From Tardiphaga sp. vice304 (GTDB lineage Bacteria; Pseudomonadota; Alphaproteobacteria; Rhizobiales; Xanthobacteraceae), in the NCBI RefSeq assembly GCF_007018905.1, contig NZ_CP041402.1, positions 2,964,001 to 3,028,000 on the forward strand: a stretch of DNA of 64,000 nucleotides, given 5' to 3'. Positions 7,904 to 16,188 of the stretch are shown one piece after another. The first letter of the stretch is position 1; each line of letters starts with the position of its first letter. The translations under genes were made by a program, and so were the position numbers. The notes under the pieces were generated by a model, which made no database searches, had not been told where the DNA came from, and saw nothing but the letters and a program-made list of their open reading frames with translations.

Positions 7904-7935
7904 ATCAAGTTGTCTAGAAATATAGACAACTTGAT
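7904..7935. promoter_or_regulatory. Perfect 13-bp inverted repeat, probable PhnF operator
   Basis: ATCAAGTTGTCTA and TAGACAACTTGAT face each other across GAAATA. Arms with TTGTCTA/TAGACAA are the kind of site bound by GntR/HutC dimers. The right arm ends 9 bp before the phnG start, so a bound repressor would block transcription or initiation. Confidence 0.75.
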
Positions 7936-7944
7936 CCGGACGGG

Positions 7945-8409
7945 ATGACCATGACCGCAGCCCTGAACCCTGAGCAGATGCGGCGACAGCAGGCAATGGC
8001 CGTGCTGGCGCATGCCGACACGGCGGCGATCGCCGGCCATCTCGAAGCGCTTGAGATGCCTGCCTATCAGCCGTTGCGCGAAGCGGAGAACGGGCTGGTG
8101 ATGCTGCGCGGCCGGATCGGCGGCGACGGTGCGCCGTTCAACCTTGGCGAGGCCACCGTGTCGCGGGCCGCCGTGCGGCTGGCGGGCGGCGAGGTCGGTT
8201 TTGGCTATGTGCTCGGCCGCGACCGCGCCAAGGCCGAACTGATCGCGCTGTGCGATGCGCTGATCCAGACCGAACGTTTCGCAGAAACGCTGGAAATACA
8301 GGTGCTGACGCCGCTGCGGGCGCGGATCGCCGGCGAGCAGCAGCGCCAGGCGGCGCAGACCGCGGCGACCAAGGTTGATTTCTATACGCTCGTGCGCGGG
8401 GAGGGATAA
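7945..8409 (+). CDS. phnG: C-P lyase complex subunit PhnG
   Basis: A 154-residue subunit of the cytoplasmic PhnGHIJ core complex. With PhnH, PhnI and PhnL it supports the exchange of the adenine of ATP for phosphonate, giving ribose 1-phosphonate 5-triphosphate. Recognisable family stretches are MRRQQAMAVLAHAD near the start, GLVMLRGRIGGDGAPFNLGE in the middle and VRLAGGEVGFGYVLGRDRAK. A second in-frame ATG lies two codons after the first. It is the first gene of the C-P lyase operon and follows the PhoB and PhnF sites directly; phnH begins 2 bp after its stop. Confidence 0.95.
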   Translation: MTMTAALNPEQMRRQQAMAVLAHADTAAIAGHLEALEMPAYQPLREAENGLVMLRGRIGGDGAPFNLGEATVSRAAVRLAGGEVGFGYVLGRDRAKAELIALCDALIQTERFAETLEIQVLTPLRARIAGEQQRQAAQTAATKVDFYTLVRGEG

Positions 8410-8411
8410 TC

Positions 8412-9020
8412 ATGACCACGATTGCAGAAATGCCGGCGGGCTTCGCCGACAAGGTGCTGTCGGCACAATCGACCTTTCGCTCGGTGATGGACGCGATGGC
8501 GCGGCCGGGTTCCGTGCAGCGCATCGAGGCCGGTTCCGGCGTGCCGGCGCCGATGATGCGTGGTTCGGCCGCTATCGCACTGACGCTGTTCGACCAGGAC
8601 ACGCCGGTGTGGCTCGACGCCGGGATGGCGGCGACGCCTGCGGTCGCCAAGTGGATCAAGTTTCACACCAGCGCGCCGGTCATCGCAGGCTCATCGGTCT
8701 GCAGCTTTGCGCTGATCGCCGAAGCCCGCACGCTGCCGGGCTTCGAGCAGTTTTCATTCGGGACCTCAGAATATCCGGACCGCTCGACCACCATCATCCT
8801 GCAGGTGGCCAGCCTCACCGAAGGGCCGGCCTATGGACTGCGCGGCCCGGGCATCGATGGCACGGCCATTCTGCACGCGACCATCGGACTGCCGGACTGG
8901 CTAGATCGTCTCGCGCTCAATGCCACGCTGTTTCCGCGCGGTATCGATCTCGTGCTGGTTTCCGACGACAGGGTCGTCGCGATCCCGCGCACCACGCGCC
9001 TCACCGCGAAGGAGGGCTGA
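8412..9020 (+). CDS. phnH: C-P lyase complex subunit PhnH
   Basis: A 202-residue core subunit of the C-P lyase complex; the family folds like a PLP-dependent transferase but has lost the cofactor site. Typical stretches include FRSVMDAMARPGSVQRI near the start, LTLFDQDTPVWLDA, the EYPDRSTTIILQV segment and GLRGPGIDGTA. Start ATG 8412 follows a GGGGAGGGAT site inside the end of phnG. Length is normal for the family (about 190-200). Confidence 0.95.
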   Translation: MTTIAEMPAGFADKVLSAQSTFRSVMDAMARPGSVQRIEAGSGVPAPMMRGSAAIALTLFDQDTPVWLDAGMAATPAVAKWIKFHTSAPVIAGSSVCSFALIAEARTLPGFEQFSFGTSEYPDRSTTIILQVASLTEGPAYGLRGPGIDGTAILHATIGLPDWLDRLALNATLFPRGIDLVLVSDDRVVAIPRTTRLTAKEG

Positions 9021-9022
9021 GC

Positions 9023-10129
9023 ATGTATGTCGCCGTCAAGGGTGGCGAACGCGCCATCGAAAACGCCCACCGGCTGCTGGCACATGAACGTCGCGGCGAT
9101 CGCGATGTGCCGGAAGTATCATTGGACCAGATCTCCGAACAGCTCAGCCTCGGTGTCGACCGCGTCATGACCGAGGGCTCGCTGTACGACCGCGAACTGG
9201 CATCGCTCGCCATCAAGCAGGCGCGCGGCGACATGATCGAGGCGATCTTCCTGCTGCGCGCGTTCCGCGCCACGCTGCCGCGGTTCGGCGAAAGCCTGCC
9301 GGTCGATACCTCGCAGATGCGGGTGCGGCGCCGGATATCCTCGACCTTCAAGGACATGCCGGGCGGCCAGGTGCTGGGCTCGACCTTCGACTACACCCAT
9401 CGCCTGCTGGATCCCGTACTCGCTGGCGAGTCCATGCCGGAGCAGCCGGCGCAGTCCGAAGCGCAGCCCGCGGTAATGCCGCGCGTCACCGACATTCTGG
9501 GTCGCGACGGCCTGATCGAAGCGTCTCCGGCGGAACAGGCCGATCAGCCGGTCGGCGATCTCACCCGCGACGCGCTCAGCTTTCCCGCCGCGCGCGATCT
9601 GCGGCTGCAGAATCTGGCGCGGGCCGACGAGGGCTTTCTGTTGTCGCTCGGCTATTCGTCGCAGCGCGGCTATGGCCGCAACCATCCGTTCGCCGGCGAG
9701 ATCCGGCTCGGTGAGGTCGAAGTCGAGTTCATGGCGGAAGATGTCGGCTTCGCGGTGCCGCTCGGCGCCATCACGCTGACCGAGTGCCAGATGGTCACCC
9801 AGTTCAAGGGAAGCGCCACCGAGGCGCCGTGCTTCACGCGCGGTTACGGCCTGGCCTTCGGCCAGAGCGAGCGCAAGACGATGTCGATGGCGCTGGTCGA
9901 TCGCACGCTGCGCGCCCGCGAACTCGGTGAGGATGTCGTTGCGCCCTCGCAGGACGAGGAATTCGTGATGTCGCATTCCGACAACGTGCAGGCGACCGGC
10001 TTCGTCGAGCACCTCAAGCTGCCGCATTACGTCGATTTCCAGTCCGAGCTCGGACTGTTGCGCAAGCTGCGCAAGGAATTTGTCGACGCCAATTCTGCAC
10101 CCGATGCCATGAAGGAGGCCGCGGAATGA
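9023..10129 (+). CDS. phnI: C-P lyase complex subunit PhnI
   Basis: A 368-residue subunit that carries the nucleosidase-like activity in the complex, removing the purine base of the nucleotide so that phosphonate can be attached to ribose. It begins MYVAVKGGERAIENAH and carries the conserved RDALSFPAARDLRLQNLARA and YSSQRGYGRNHPFAGEIR stretches, plus EFVMSHSDNVQATGF and LPHYVDFQSEL near the end. The ATG at 9023 lies right after the phnH stop with GGAGGG before it. Its stop overlaps the phnJ start by four bases. Confidence 0.96.
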   Translation: MYVAVKGGERAIENAHRLLAHERRGDRDVPEVSLDQISEQLSLGVDRVMTEGSLYDRELASLAIKQARGDMIEAIFLLRAFRATLPRFGESLPVDTSQMRVRRRISSTFKDMPGGQVLGSTFDYTHRLLDPVLAGESMPEQPAQSEAQPAVMPRVTDILGRDGLIEASPAEQADQPVGDLTRDALSFPAARDLRLQNLARADEGFLLSLGYSSQRGYGRNHPFAGEIRLGEVEVEFMAEDVGFAVPLGAITLTECQMVTQFKGSATEAPCFTRGYGLAFGQSERKTMSMALVDRTLRARELGEDVVAPSQDEEFVMSHSDNVQATGFVEHLKLPHYVDFQSELGLLRKLRKEFVDANSAPDAMKEAAE

Positions 10130-11007
10130 ACGCGCCGACCTATAATTTCGCCTATCTCGACGAACAGACCAAGCGGATGATCCGCCGCGCCATCCTGAAG
10201 GCGATCGCGATCCCCGGCTATCAGGTGCCGTTCGCGTCAAGGGAAATGCCGATGCCCTATGGCTGGGGCACCGGCGGCGTGCAGGTGACCGCGGCGATCC
10301 TCGGCCACAAGGACGTGCTGAAGGTGATCGACCAGGGCTCGGACGACACCACCAACGCGATCTCGATCCGCAAATTCTTCCAGAAGACCGCGGGTGTGGC
10401 CGTCACCACCAGCACGCTCGACGCCACCGTGATCCAGACCCGGCACCGGATTCCCGAAGCGCCGCTGCATGAGAAGCAAGTGCTGGTCTATCAGGTGCCG
10501 ATCCCGGAACCGCTGCGCTTCCTCGAGCCGCGCGAGACCGAGACGCGGCGCATGCATGCGCTCGGCGAATACGGGCTGATGCATGTGAAGCTCTACGAGG
10601 ACATCGCGCGGTTCGGCCATATCGCGACCGCCTATGCCTATCCGGTCAAGGTCAATGCACGCTATGTGATGGACCCGTCGCCGACGCCGAAATTCGATAA
10701 TCCGAAGATGGACAACTGCCCGGCGCTGCAACTGTTCGGCGCCGGCCGCGAGAAGCGCATCTACGCGATCCCACCCTATACCTCGGTGGTGTCGCTGGAT
10801 TTCGAGGACCATCCGTTCGAGCCCTACAAGCACGACGCCTGCTGCGCGCTGTGCAACTCGTCCTCGTCCTATCTCGACGAGATCGTCACCGACAATGCGG
10901 GCAGCCGGATGTTCGTCTGTTCCGATACCGACTATTGCGAGACGCGGCAGGCCGAAGGCCACCGTGGCGCCGAGAGCGCGCCTTATGTGGAGAAGCAGCA
11001 TGCTTGA
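10126..11007 (+). CDS. phnJ: Alpha-D-ribose 1-methylphosphonate 5-phosphate C-P lyase
   Basis: The 293-residue radical-SAM enzyme that breaks the carbon-phosphorus bond, releasing the alkane (methane from methylphosphonate) and a 1,2-cyclic phosphate. The C-terminal cysteines are at 240, 243, 265 and 271 (CALC, then MFVCSDTDYC), one residue off the E. coli numbering, where three bind the 4Fe-4S cluster and Cys272 is the radical site. The glycine-rich region near residue 30 (YGWGTGGVQV) and SIRKFFQKT are also family features. All key residues are present, so the enzyme should be active. It overlaps phnI by 4 bp and phnK by 8 bp. Confidence 0.97.
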   Translation: MNAPTYNFAYLDEQTKRMIRRAILKAIAIPGYQVPFASREMPMPYGWGTGGVQVTAAILGHKDVLKVIDQGSDDTTNAISIRKFFQKTAGVAVTTSTLDATVIQTRHRIPEAPLHEKQVLVYQVPIPEPLRFLEPRETETRRMHALGEYGLMHVKLYEDIARFGHIATAYAYPVKVNARYVMDPSPTPKFDNPKMDNCPALQLFGAGREKRIYAIPPYTSVVSLDFEDHPFEPYKHDACCALCNSSSSYLDEIVTDNAGSRMFVCSDTDYCETRQAEGHRGAESAPYVEKQHA

Positions 11008-11803
11008 TGTGACGCGCGCGCCGCGCAACGACGACCAGCCGCTGCTGCTCGCCGAAGGCCTGTCGAAATCCTTCGGTCGGCTCAACGCCTGCCGCGATGT
11101 CTCCTTCGCGCTGTATCCCGGCGAAGTGCTGGCGATCGTCGGCGAGTCCGGCTCCGGCAAGTCGACGCTGCTGCAATTGCTGTCGGCGCAGATGATTCCG
11201 AATGCCGGCTCGGTGTCGTACCGGATGCGCGACGGCGTACTACGCGATCTTTCGGCCTTGGGCGAAGCCGAGCGGCGCTTTCTGTTCCGCACCGACTGGG
11301 GCTTCGTGCATCAGGATGCCGCGATGGGGTTGCGCATGGGCGTCTCGGCCGGTGCCAATGTGGGCGAGCGGCTGATGGCCGTTGGCCAAAACCACTACGG
11401 CCGAATCCGGCAGACCGCGGCGTCGTGGCTGGAGCGCGTCGAGATCTCGGTGGATCGCATCGACGATGCGCCAAAAACCTATTCCGGCGGCATGCGGCAG
11501 CGGTTGCAGATCGCACGCAACCTGGTCACCGAGCCGCGCCTTGTCTTCATGGACGAGCCGACCGGCGGGCTCGACGTCTCGGTGCAGGCGCGCCTGCTGG
11601 ACATGATGCGGACGCTGGTGAGCGAACTCGGCCTTGCCGCCATCGTCGTCACCCATGATCTCGCGGTGGCGCGGCTCCTGTCGCATCGGGTGATGGTGAT
11701 GCAGGGCGGCCGCGTGATCGAGACCGGCCTCACCGACCAGGTGCTCGACGATCCCCGCGAGCCCTATACGCAACTGCTCGTTTCCTCGATCCTGCCGGCG
11801 TGA
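11000..11803 (+). CDS. phnK: C-P lyase accessory ABC-type ATPase PhnK
   Basis: A 267-residue ABC ATPase without membrane partner that binds to the PhnJ surface of the core complex and is needed for phosphonate use in vivo. Walker A is GESGSGKST, signature YSGGMRQRLQIAR, Walker B LVFMDEPTGGLDV, and the switch histidine is in VVTHDLAVARLL. It resembles oligopeptide-transporter ATPases. The start ATG at 11000 lies inside the end of phnJ, giving an 8-bp overlap. phnL follows after 7 bp. Confidence 0.95.
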   Translation: MLDVTRAPRNDDQPLLLAEGLSKSFGRLNACRDVSFALYPGEVLAIVGESGSGKSTLLQLLSAQMIPNAGSVSYRMRDGVLRDLSALGEAERRFLFRTDWGFVHQDAAMGLRMGVSAGANVGERLMAVGQNHYGRIRQTAASWLERVEISVDRIDDAPKTYSGGMRQRLQIARNLVTEPRLVFMDEPTGGLDVSVQARLLDMMRTLVSELGLAAIVVTHDLAVARLLSHRVMVMQGGRVIETGLTDQVLDDPREPYTQLLVSSILPA

Positions 11804-11810
11804 GGGCACC

Positions 11811-12509
11811 ATGATTCCGATGATCGACATCCGCAACGCTGAAAAGACCTTTGTGATGCATCTGCAGGACGGCATCCGGCTGCCGGTCGTGCGCGGCGTC
11901 TCGTTCCACGTCGCGCCCGGCGAATGTGTCGTGCTGGGCGGGCCCTCCGGCGCCGGCAAGTCCTCGATCCTGAAGATGATCTTCGGCAACTATCGCTGCG
12001 ACGGCGGCGTGATCGGCTTGCAGCACCAGGGCGCGTCGCTCGACATCGCCACCGCCGAGCCGCGCCAGATCCTCAATGTACGCCGCCACACCATCGGCTA
12101 TGTCAGCCAGTTTTTGCGCGCGGTGCCACGCGTCGCCTCGCTCGACGTCGTGGCGGAGCCGTTGCTCGCCGCCGGCGTGGCCCGCGAGGACGCGCGCGAG
12201 CGGGCAGGCGTGCTGTTGCGAAAACTCAACATTCCCGAGCGGCTGTGGAAGCTGCCGCCCTCGACCTTCTCCGGCGGCGAGCAGCAGCGCGTCAACATCG
12301 CGCGCGGCTTCATCTCCGAACTGCCGATCCTGCTGCTGGACGAGCCGACCGCCTCGCTGGATGCGGTGAACCGCGCCGTGGTGGTCGAACTGGTCGCCGA
12401 GAAGAAACGCGCCGGCGTTGCCATGGTCGCGATCGTTCATGACGACGACGTGCGCCACCAGATTGCCGACCGGCTGGTCGATGTGACATCGTTCGCAGCA
12501 GGCGCCTGA
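11811..12509 (+). CDS. phnL: C-P lyase accessory ABC-type ATPase PhnL
   Basis: A 232-residue ABC ATPase of the C-P lyase system, required for making ribose 1-phosphonate triphosphate and able to bind the complex beside PhnK. It shows LGGPSGAGKSSILKM (Walker A), [15 protein letters not shown] (signature), LLLDEPTASLDA (Walker B) and an H-loop in VAIVHDDDVRHQ. The family usually reads H-D here too. It starts 7 bp after phnK and is followed by phnM after 8 bp. Confidence 0.94.
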   Translation: MIPMIDIRNAEKTFVMHLQDGIRLPVVRGVSFHVAPGECVVLGGPSGAGKSSILKMIFGNYRCDGGVIGLQHQGASLDIATAEPRQILNVRRHTIGYVSQFLRAVPRVASLDVVAEPLLAAGVAREDARERAGVLLRKLNIPERLWKLPPSTFSGGEQQRVNIARGFISELPILLLDEPTASLDAVNRAVVVELVAEKKRAGVAMVAIVHDDDVRHQIADRLVDVTSFAAGA

Positions 12510-12517
12510 GAAAGAAG

Positions 12518-13678
12518 ATGATGAAAGCAAAGCAACAAGAAACCGTGATCGGCAATGCCCGAATCGTGCTGGCCGATCGCGTGATCGAACAAGGCTGGAT
12601 CGCCTTTGCCGATGGCAGGATCGCAGAGTTCGGCGAGGGCGATGCGCCCGCGGGCTTCGACGATGCCCGTGGCGACCTGATCATGCCCGGCCTGATCGAA
12701 CTGCACACCGACCATCTCGAAGCGCATTTCGTGCCGCGTCCCAAAGTGTTCTGGGATCCGGTGGCTGCGGTCGTCTCCTACGACGGGCAGCTTGCGACCT
12801 CGGGCATCACCACCGTGCTGGATTCCTTGCGCGTATGGAGCGAGAAGGGCGCCGAGGAAGCGGACGGCCACGCCGGGCTGCTGGCGGATGCGATCGCCAC
12901 CGCGCGCGACGCCGACCTGCTGCGCGCCGACCACTTCCTGCATCTTCGTTGCGAGATCCCGATGCCCAGCGTGGTCGAGGAAGCGAAGGAGATGATCGGC
13001 CGGCCGCACGTCCGCCTGTTGTCGCTGATGGACCACACGCCCGGCCAGCGCCAGTTCCGCGACGAAGCCAAGCTGCGCACCTATTATCGCGGAAAAGGCG
13101 CCGGCAAGACCGACGCCGAGCTCGACGAATTGTTCGCCAAGCGCTTTGAATATCAGCGGCTTTACGCCGCCGACAACATGCGCGACATCGTGGCGCTGGC
13201 GCAGGCGCACAACATCCCGCTGGCCAGCCATGACGACACCACCGACGAGAACGTCGTGGACGCCATCCGCGATGGCGTCTCCGTCGCCGAATTCCCGACC
13301 ACGCTGGAGGCCGCGCGCGGCCTGCATGAGGCTGGCGTCGGCATTCTGATGGGCGCGCCGAACGTGGTGCGCAACGGCTCGCATTCCGGCAACATTGCTG
13401 CCATCGATCTGGCGCGCGAAGGGCTGCTGGACATCCTGTCGTCGGACTACATTCCCTCCAGCCTCTTGATGGCGGCGCTGCAACTGAGCGAGCGCGTGCC
13501 GTCGATCGATCTGGCCGCCGCAGTACGGACCGTCACCAAGCGCCCGGCCGAGGCGGTCGGCCTGCATGATCGCGGCGAGATCGCAGTCGGCAAGCGCGCC
13601 GACCTGATCCGTGTCCACGTCGCCCGCGACCTGCCAGTGGTGCGCAGCGTCTGGCGCGAGGGGCACCGGGTCGCATGA
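12518..13678 (+). CDS. phnM: Alpha-D-ribose 1-methylphosphonate 5-triphosphate diphosphatase
   Basis: A 386-residue metal-dependent hydrolase that cuts the triphosphate product of PhnGHIL to the monophosphate used by PhnJ. The metal motif is MPGLIELHTDHLEAHFVPRP, then SGITTVLDSLRV, a central LLSLMDHTPGQRQFRD, a long Lys-rich insertion with AKRFEYQRLYA, SHDDTTDENV, EFPTTLEAA and a final SDYIPSSLL. Length and motifs are those of true PhnM. It overlaps phnN by four bases. The gene at 1404-2582 is a diverged paralogue. Confidence 0.95.
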   Translation: MMKAKQQETVIGNARIVLADRVIEQGWIAFADGRIAEFGEGDAPAGFDDARGDLIMPGLIELHTDHLEAHFVPRPKVFWDPVAAVVSYDGQLATSGITTVLDSLRVWSEKGAEEADGHAGLLADAIATARDADLLRADHFLHLRCEIPMPSVVEEAKEMIGRPHVRLLSLMDHTPGQRQFRDEAKLRTYYRGKGAGKTDAELDELFAKRFEYQRLYAADNMRDIVALAQAHNIPLASHDDTTDENVVDAIRDGVSVAEFPTTLEAARGLHEAGVGILMGAPNVVRNGSHSGNIAAIDLAREGLLDILSSDYIPSSLLMAALQLSERVPSIDLAAAVRTVTKRPAEAVGLHDRGEIAVGKRADLIRVHVARDLPVVRSVWREGHRVA

Positions 13679-14247
13679 ACGACACGCTGGCCGAGGCCGC
13701 CGCGCGAGCGAAGATCGGCCCGGGACGGCTGGTGCTGGTGGTCGGTCCCTCCGGCGCCGGCAAGGATACGCTGATCGATCTGGCGCGCGCCGCCTGCGCC
13801 GGCAATGCTCGCGTGGTGTTTGCGCGCCGGGTGGTGACGCGCGAGGCCTCCGGCGCCGAGGACAATGACCAGGTGACGCGGGACGCCTTTCAGGCGGCCC
13901 GCACCCGAGGCGATTTCGCCGTACACTGGGAAGCGCATGGCCTGTGTTATGCGCTTGCCAAGTCGATCGACGACGACATCGGGGCAGGGCGCACGGTGGT
14001 TGCCAACGTGTCCCGCGCGGTGATCGGCCGGCTGCGCGACACCTACGCCGAACTGGTCGTGGTTGCCGTCACGGCGCCGCCGGAGGTGCTGGCGGCGCGG
14101 TTGCTGGCCCGCGGCAGAATTAGCGACGGGCCGATCGTGCAGCGCCTGCAGCGCGCTTCCGCCGAGATCGTGCCGGATGTCGCCATTGAAAATGTCGGCG
14201 ATCCCCGCGTCGGCGCGCGCGTACTGATCGAGCAATTGCAGAAGTGA
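13675..14247 (+). CDS. phnN: Ribose 1,5-bisphosphate phosphokinase
   Basis: A 190-residue kinase of the guanylate-kinase-like P-loop class that turns ribose 1,5-bisphosphate into PRPP, the last step that returns the sugar of the C-P lyase route to metabolism. The P-loop is VGPSGAGKDTLIDLAR (residues about 22-37), followed by FARRVVTREASGAED and a nucleotide-binding WEAHGLCYAL. It closes the phnG-N operon. No phnP (cyclic phosphate phosphodiesterase) is visible in the window, so that step must be encoded elsewhere. Confidence 0.93.
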   Translation: MNDTLAEAAARAKIGPGRLVLVVGPSGAGKDTLIDLARAACAGNARVVFARRVVTREASGAEDNDQVTRDAFQAARTRGDFAVHWEAHGLCYALAKSIDDDIGAGRTVVANVSRAVIGRLRDTYAELVVVAVTAPPEVLAARLLARGRISDGPIVQRLQRASAEIVPDVAIENVGDPRVGARVLIEQLQK

Positions 14248-14361
14248 CGGCGTCCCAGTTTCGCGGCGACGTCAATCGCGCTACGAGGGGCGCGACCGGT
14301 GCCCGCGGCGGGCCGATCCGCCCGGGTGCGATCGACCGGCGACGACACGGTGGAATCGCAG

Positions 14362-15696
14362 ATGCACACACTCGACCAGCTCCGCTCCGGCGCGCTCAGC
14401 GGCGCGCGCCATCTCAAGCTTGATTGCGGGCTGACCGATTTTCCCCACGAGATCCTGGATCTCGGCGACACCCTGGAAATCCTCGATCTGTCCGGCAACG
14501 CGCTCAGCGAACTGCCCGATGAGCTGGCCGAATGGCCGAGGCTGCGGATCATCTTCTGCTCGGACAACCAATTCACCGAGCTGCCGGAGGTGCTGGGCCG
14601 ATGCCCGCAACTCAGCATGGTCGGCTTCAAGGCCAACCGTATCAGGCGCGTCTCCGCCAAGGCGCTGCCGCCGCGGCTGCGCTGGCTGATCCTGACGGAT
14701 AATGAGATCGACCGGCTGCCGGAGGAAATCGGCTTTTGTACGCAATTGCAGAAGCTGATGCTGGCCGGCAACCGGCTTGAATCCCTGCCGGAGACGCTGG
14801 CCGGCTGCATTAATCTCGAACTGCTTCGTCTGGCCGCCAACCGGCTGACCGCATTGCCGGAATGGTTGCTCGGCCTGCCGCGGCTGTCGTGGCTGGCCAC
14901 GTCCGGAAATCAGCTCGGCGGCGCGGAGAGCGACGCTTCGCCGTCGGCGATCGCCGATATTCCCTGGGACGCGCTGGAGATCGGGCAGGTGCTCGGCCAG
15001 GGCGCATCGGGCGTTATTCACAGGGCCATGATGGCTGCGGACGGCAAGGACCTGCAGGCGGTGGCTGTCAAACTGTTCAAGGGCGCGATGACCAGCGACG
15101 GCCTGCCGGCCTCCGAAATGCGCGCCGCCATCGCCGCCGGTGAGCACCCCCATCTGATCGATGTGATCGGCAGGGTAGTGGGTCATCCGGCGGGCGCCGC
15201 CGGTCTGGTCCTGCAGCTCGTCGATCCCGTGTTCGAGATTCTGGCGGGGCCGCCGAGCCTGGAGTCCTGCACCCGCGATATCTATCCGGCGTCTGCCGCA
15301 TTCGATATGCCGACTATCCTGCGCATCGCGCACGGTATCGCGTCCGCGGCCCGCCACCTGCACGACCGCGGCATCCTGCATGGCGATCTCTACGGTCACA
15401 ACATCCTGCATGACGGGCAGGGGCAGGCGTTGCTGGGCGATTTCGGCGCGGCGTCGCTCTACGATGCCGGTAACCTGACGATGGCGAACGGATTGCAGCG
15501 GCTGGAGGTGCGGGCCTTCGGATGCCTGCTGGAAGAACTGCTCGACCGCTACAGCGGCGCCGAGGATTGGGTTGCGCTGCGAGGGCTCGAACGATTGTCA
15601 GCGGCCTGCTTGTCCGTCGAGCCCGCCTCGCGGCCGTTGTTTGCTGAAATCTGTCGGCAACTGGACGATGTGAGGACGCTGCAGCCGGAGGTATGA
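14362..15696 (+). CDS. Leucine-rich repeat protein fused to a protein-kinase-like domain
   Basis: A 444-residue two-part protein. Residues about 15-195 hold seven or eight LRRs of the LxxLxLxxNxLxxLP type (for example LEILDLSGNALSELPDEL and LQKLMLAGNRLESLPETL). From about 205 a small kinase domain follows: glycine loop LGQGASGVIH, lysine in VAVKLFKG, helix-C glutamate in ASEMRAA, catalytic loop ILHGDLYGHNIL (HGD in place of HRD, with the Asn kept) and metal motif LGDFGAAS. All residues needed for phosphotransfer are present. No signal or membrane span is seen, so it should be cytoplasmic. I chose ATG 14362 (MHTLDQLRSG); an upstream GTG would add 21 unlikely residues. Substrate and role are unknown. 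Confidence 0.85.
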   Translation: MHTLDQLRSGALSGARHLKLDCGLTDFPHEILDLGDTLEILDLSGNALSELPDELAEWPRLRIIFCSDNQFTELPEVLGRCPQLSMVGFKANRIRRVSAKALPPRLRWLILTDNEIDRLPEEIGFCTQLQKLMLAGNRLESLPETLAGCINLELLRLAANRLTALPEWLLGLPRLSWLATSGNQLGGAESDASPSAIADIPWDALEIGQVLGQGASGVIHRAMMAADGKDLQAVAVKLFKGAMTSDGLPASEMRAAIAAGEHPHLIDVIGRVVGHPAGAAGLVLQLVDPVFEILAGPPSLESCTRDIYPASAAFDMPTILRIAHGIASAARHLHDRGILHGDLYGHNILHDGQGQALLGDFGAASLYDAGNLTMANGLQRLEVRAFGCLLEELLDRYSGAEDWVALRGLERLSAACLSVEPASRPLFAEICRQLDDVRTLQPEV

Positions 15697-15855
15697 CCGC
15701 ACGGGCTGGCTTCTCGCGTACAGACGGTGATCCGGCCATCGTCCGGGCCGATGCCCGACCAACGCATCGGCCAGGCGCGCGGCACGGGCGCCCGACGCCG
15801 GAGTTGCAACATATCCGGCCGATCGGTGTTAGATTGAGAAGCAGAGGATATTGCC

Positions 15856-16035
15856 ATGGCCCATCCACCTGTCTCCATCGAAGGCGAACAGCCGAAGAAA
15901 ACGCCGTGCGAGCTGCTGACGGAGGTCCTGAAGGATCTCGACAGCTCGCCGCCTCCGGAAGAACAACTCGGCGGCGGTGACATCTGCTCGCTGGAAGAAG
16001 AGTCTTCGACCGACGACGACAAGCCGCTCGACTGA
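15856..16035 (+). CDS. Small acidic hypothetical protein
   Basis: A 59-residue protein with many Glu and Asp residues, beginning MAHPPVSIEGEQPKKTPCEL and ending in a run of acidic residues before KPLD. An AGAGGA site lies 8 bp before the ATG, and the composition is codon-like, unlike the alternative frames here. Two cysteines are present, one in each half. I do not recognise a family. It stands alone between the LRR kinase and tRNA-Val. Confidence 0.6.
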   Translation: MAHPPVSIEGEQPKKTPCELLTEVLKDLDSSPPPEEQLGGGDICSLEEESSTDDDKPLD

Positions 16036-16042
16036 AGGAAGA

Positions 16043-16117
16043 TGGTAGGCGATGACGGGATCGAACCGCCGACCTGTCCCGTGTAAAGGGAATGCTCTAC
16101 CGCTGAGCTAATCGCCC
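16043..16117 (-). tRNA. tRNA-Val (anticodon UAC)
   Basis: Read on the minus strand the gene starts GGGCGAT, has D-arm GCTC/GAGC, anticodon loop TTTACAC (anticodon TAC), T-loop TTCGATC and an acceptor 3' strand ATCGCCT followed by ACCA, so CCA is encoded. The anticodon stem is TTCCC/GGGAC, leaving position 27-43 unpaired (T against C). Confidence 0.95.
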
Positions 16118-16188
16118 GTGGCGTTCATTTAGCCGGAGGCGGCCGGGGTGGCAAGGCAACCCGGCTTCAAATCCTGCCGCGCTGCGCG

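Noticed and set aside
8375..9022. 216-codon upstream extension of phnI
   Set aside because: It overlaps the whole of phnH in another frame; PhnI homologues start at MYVAVKGGERA and a GGAGGG site precedes that ATG.
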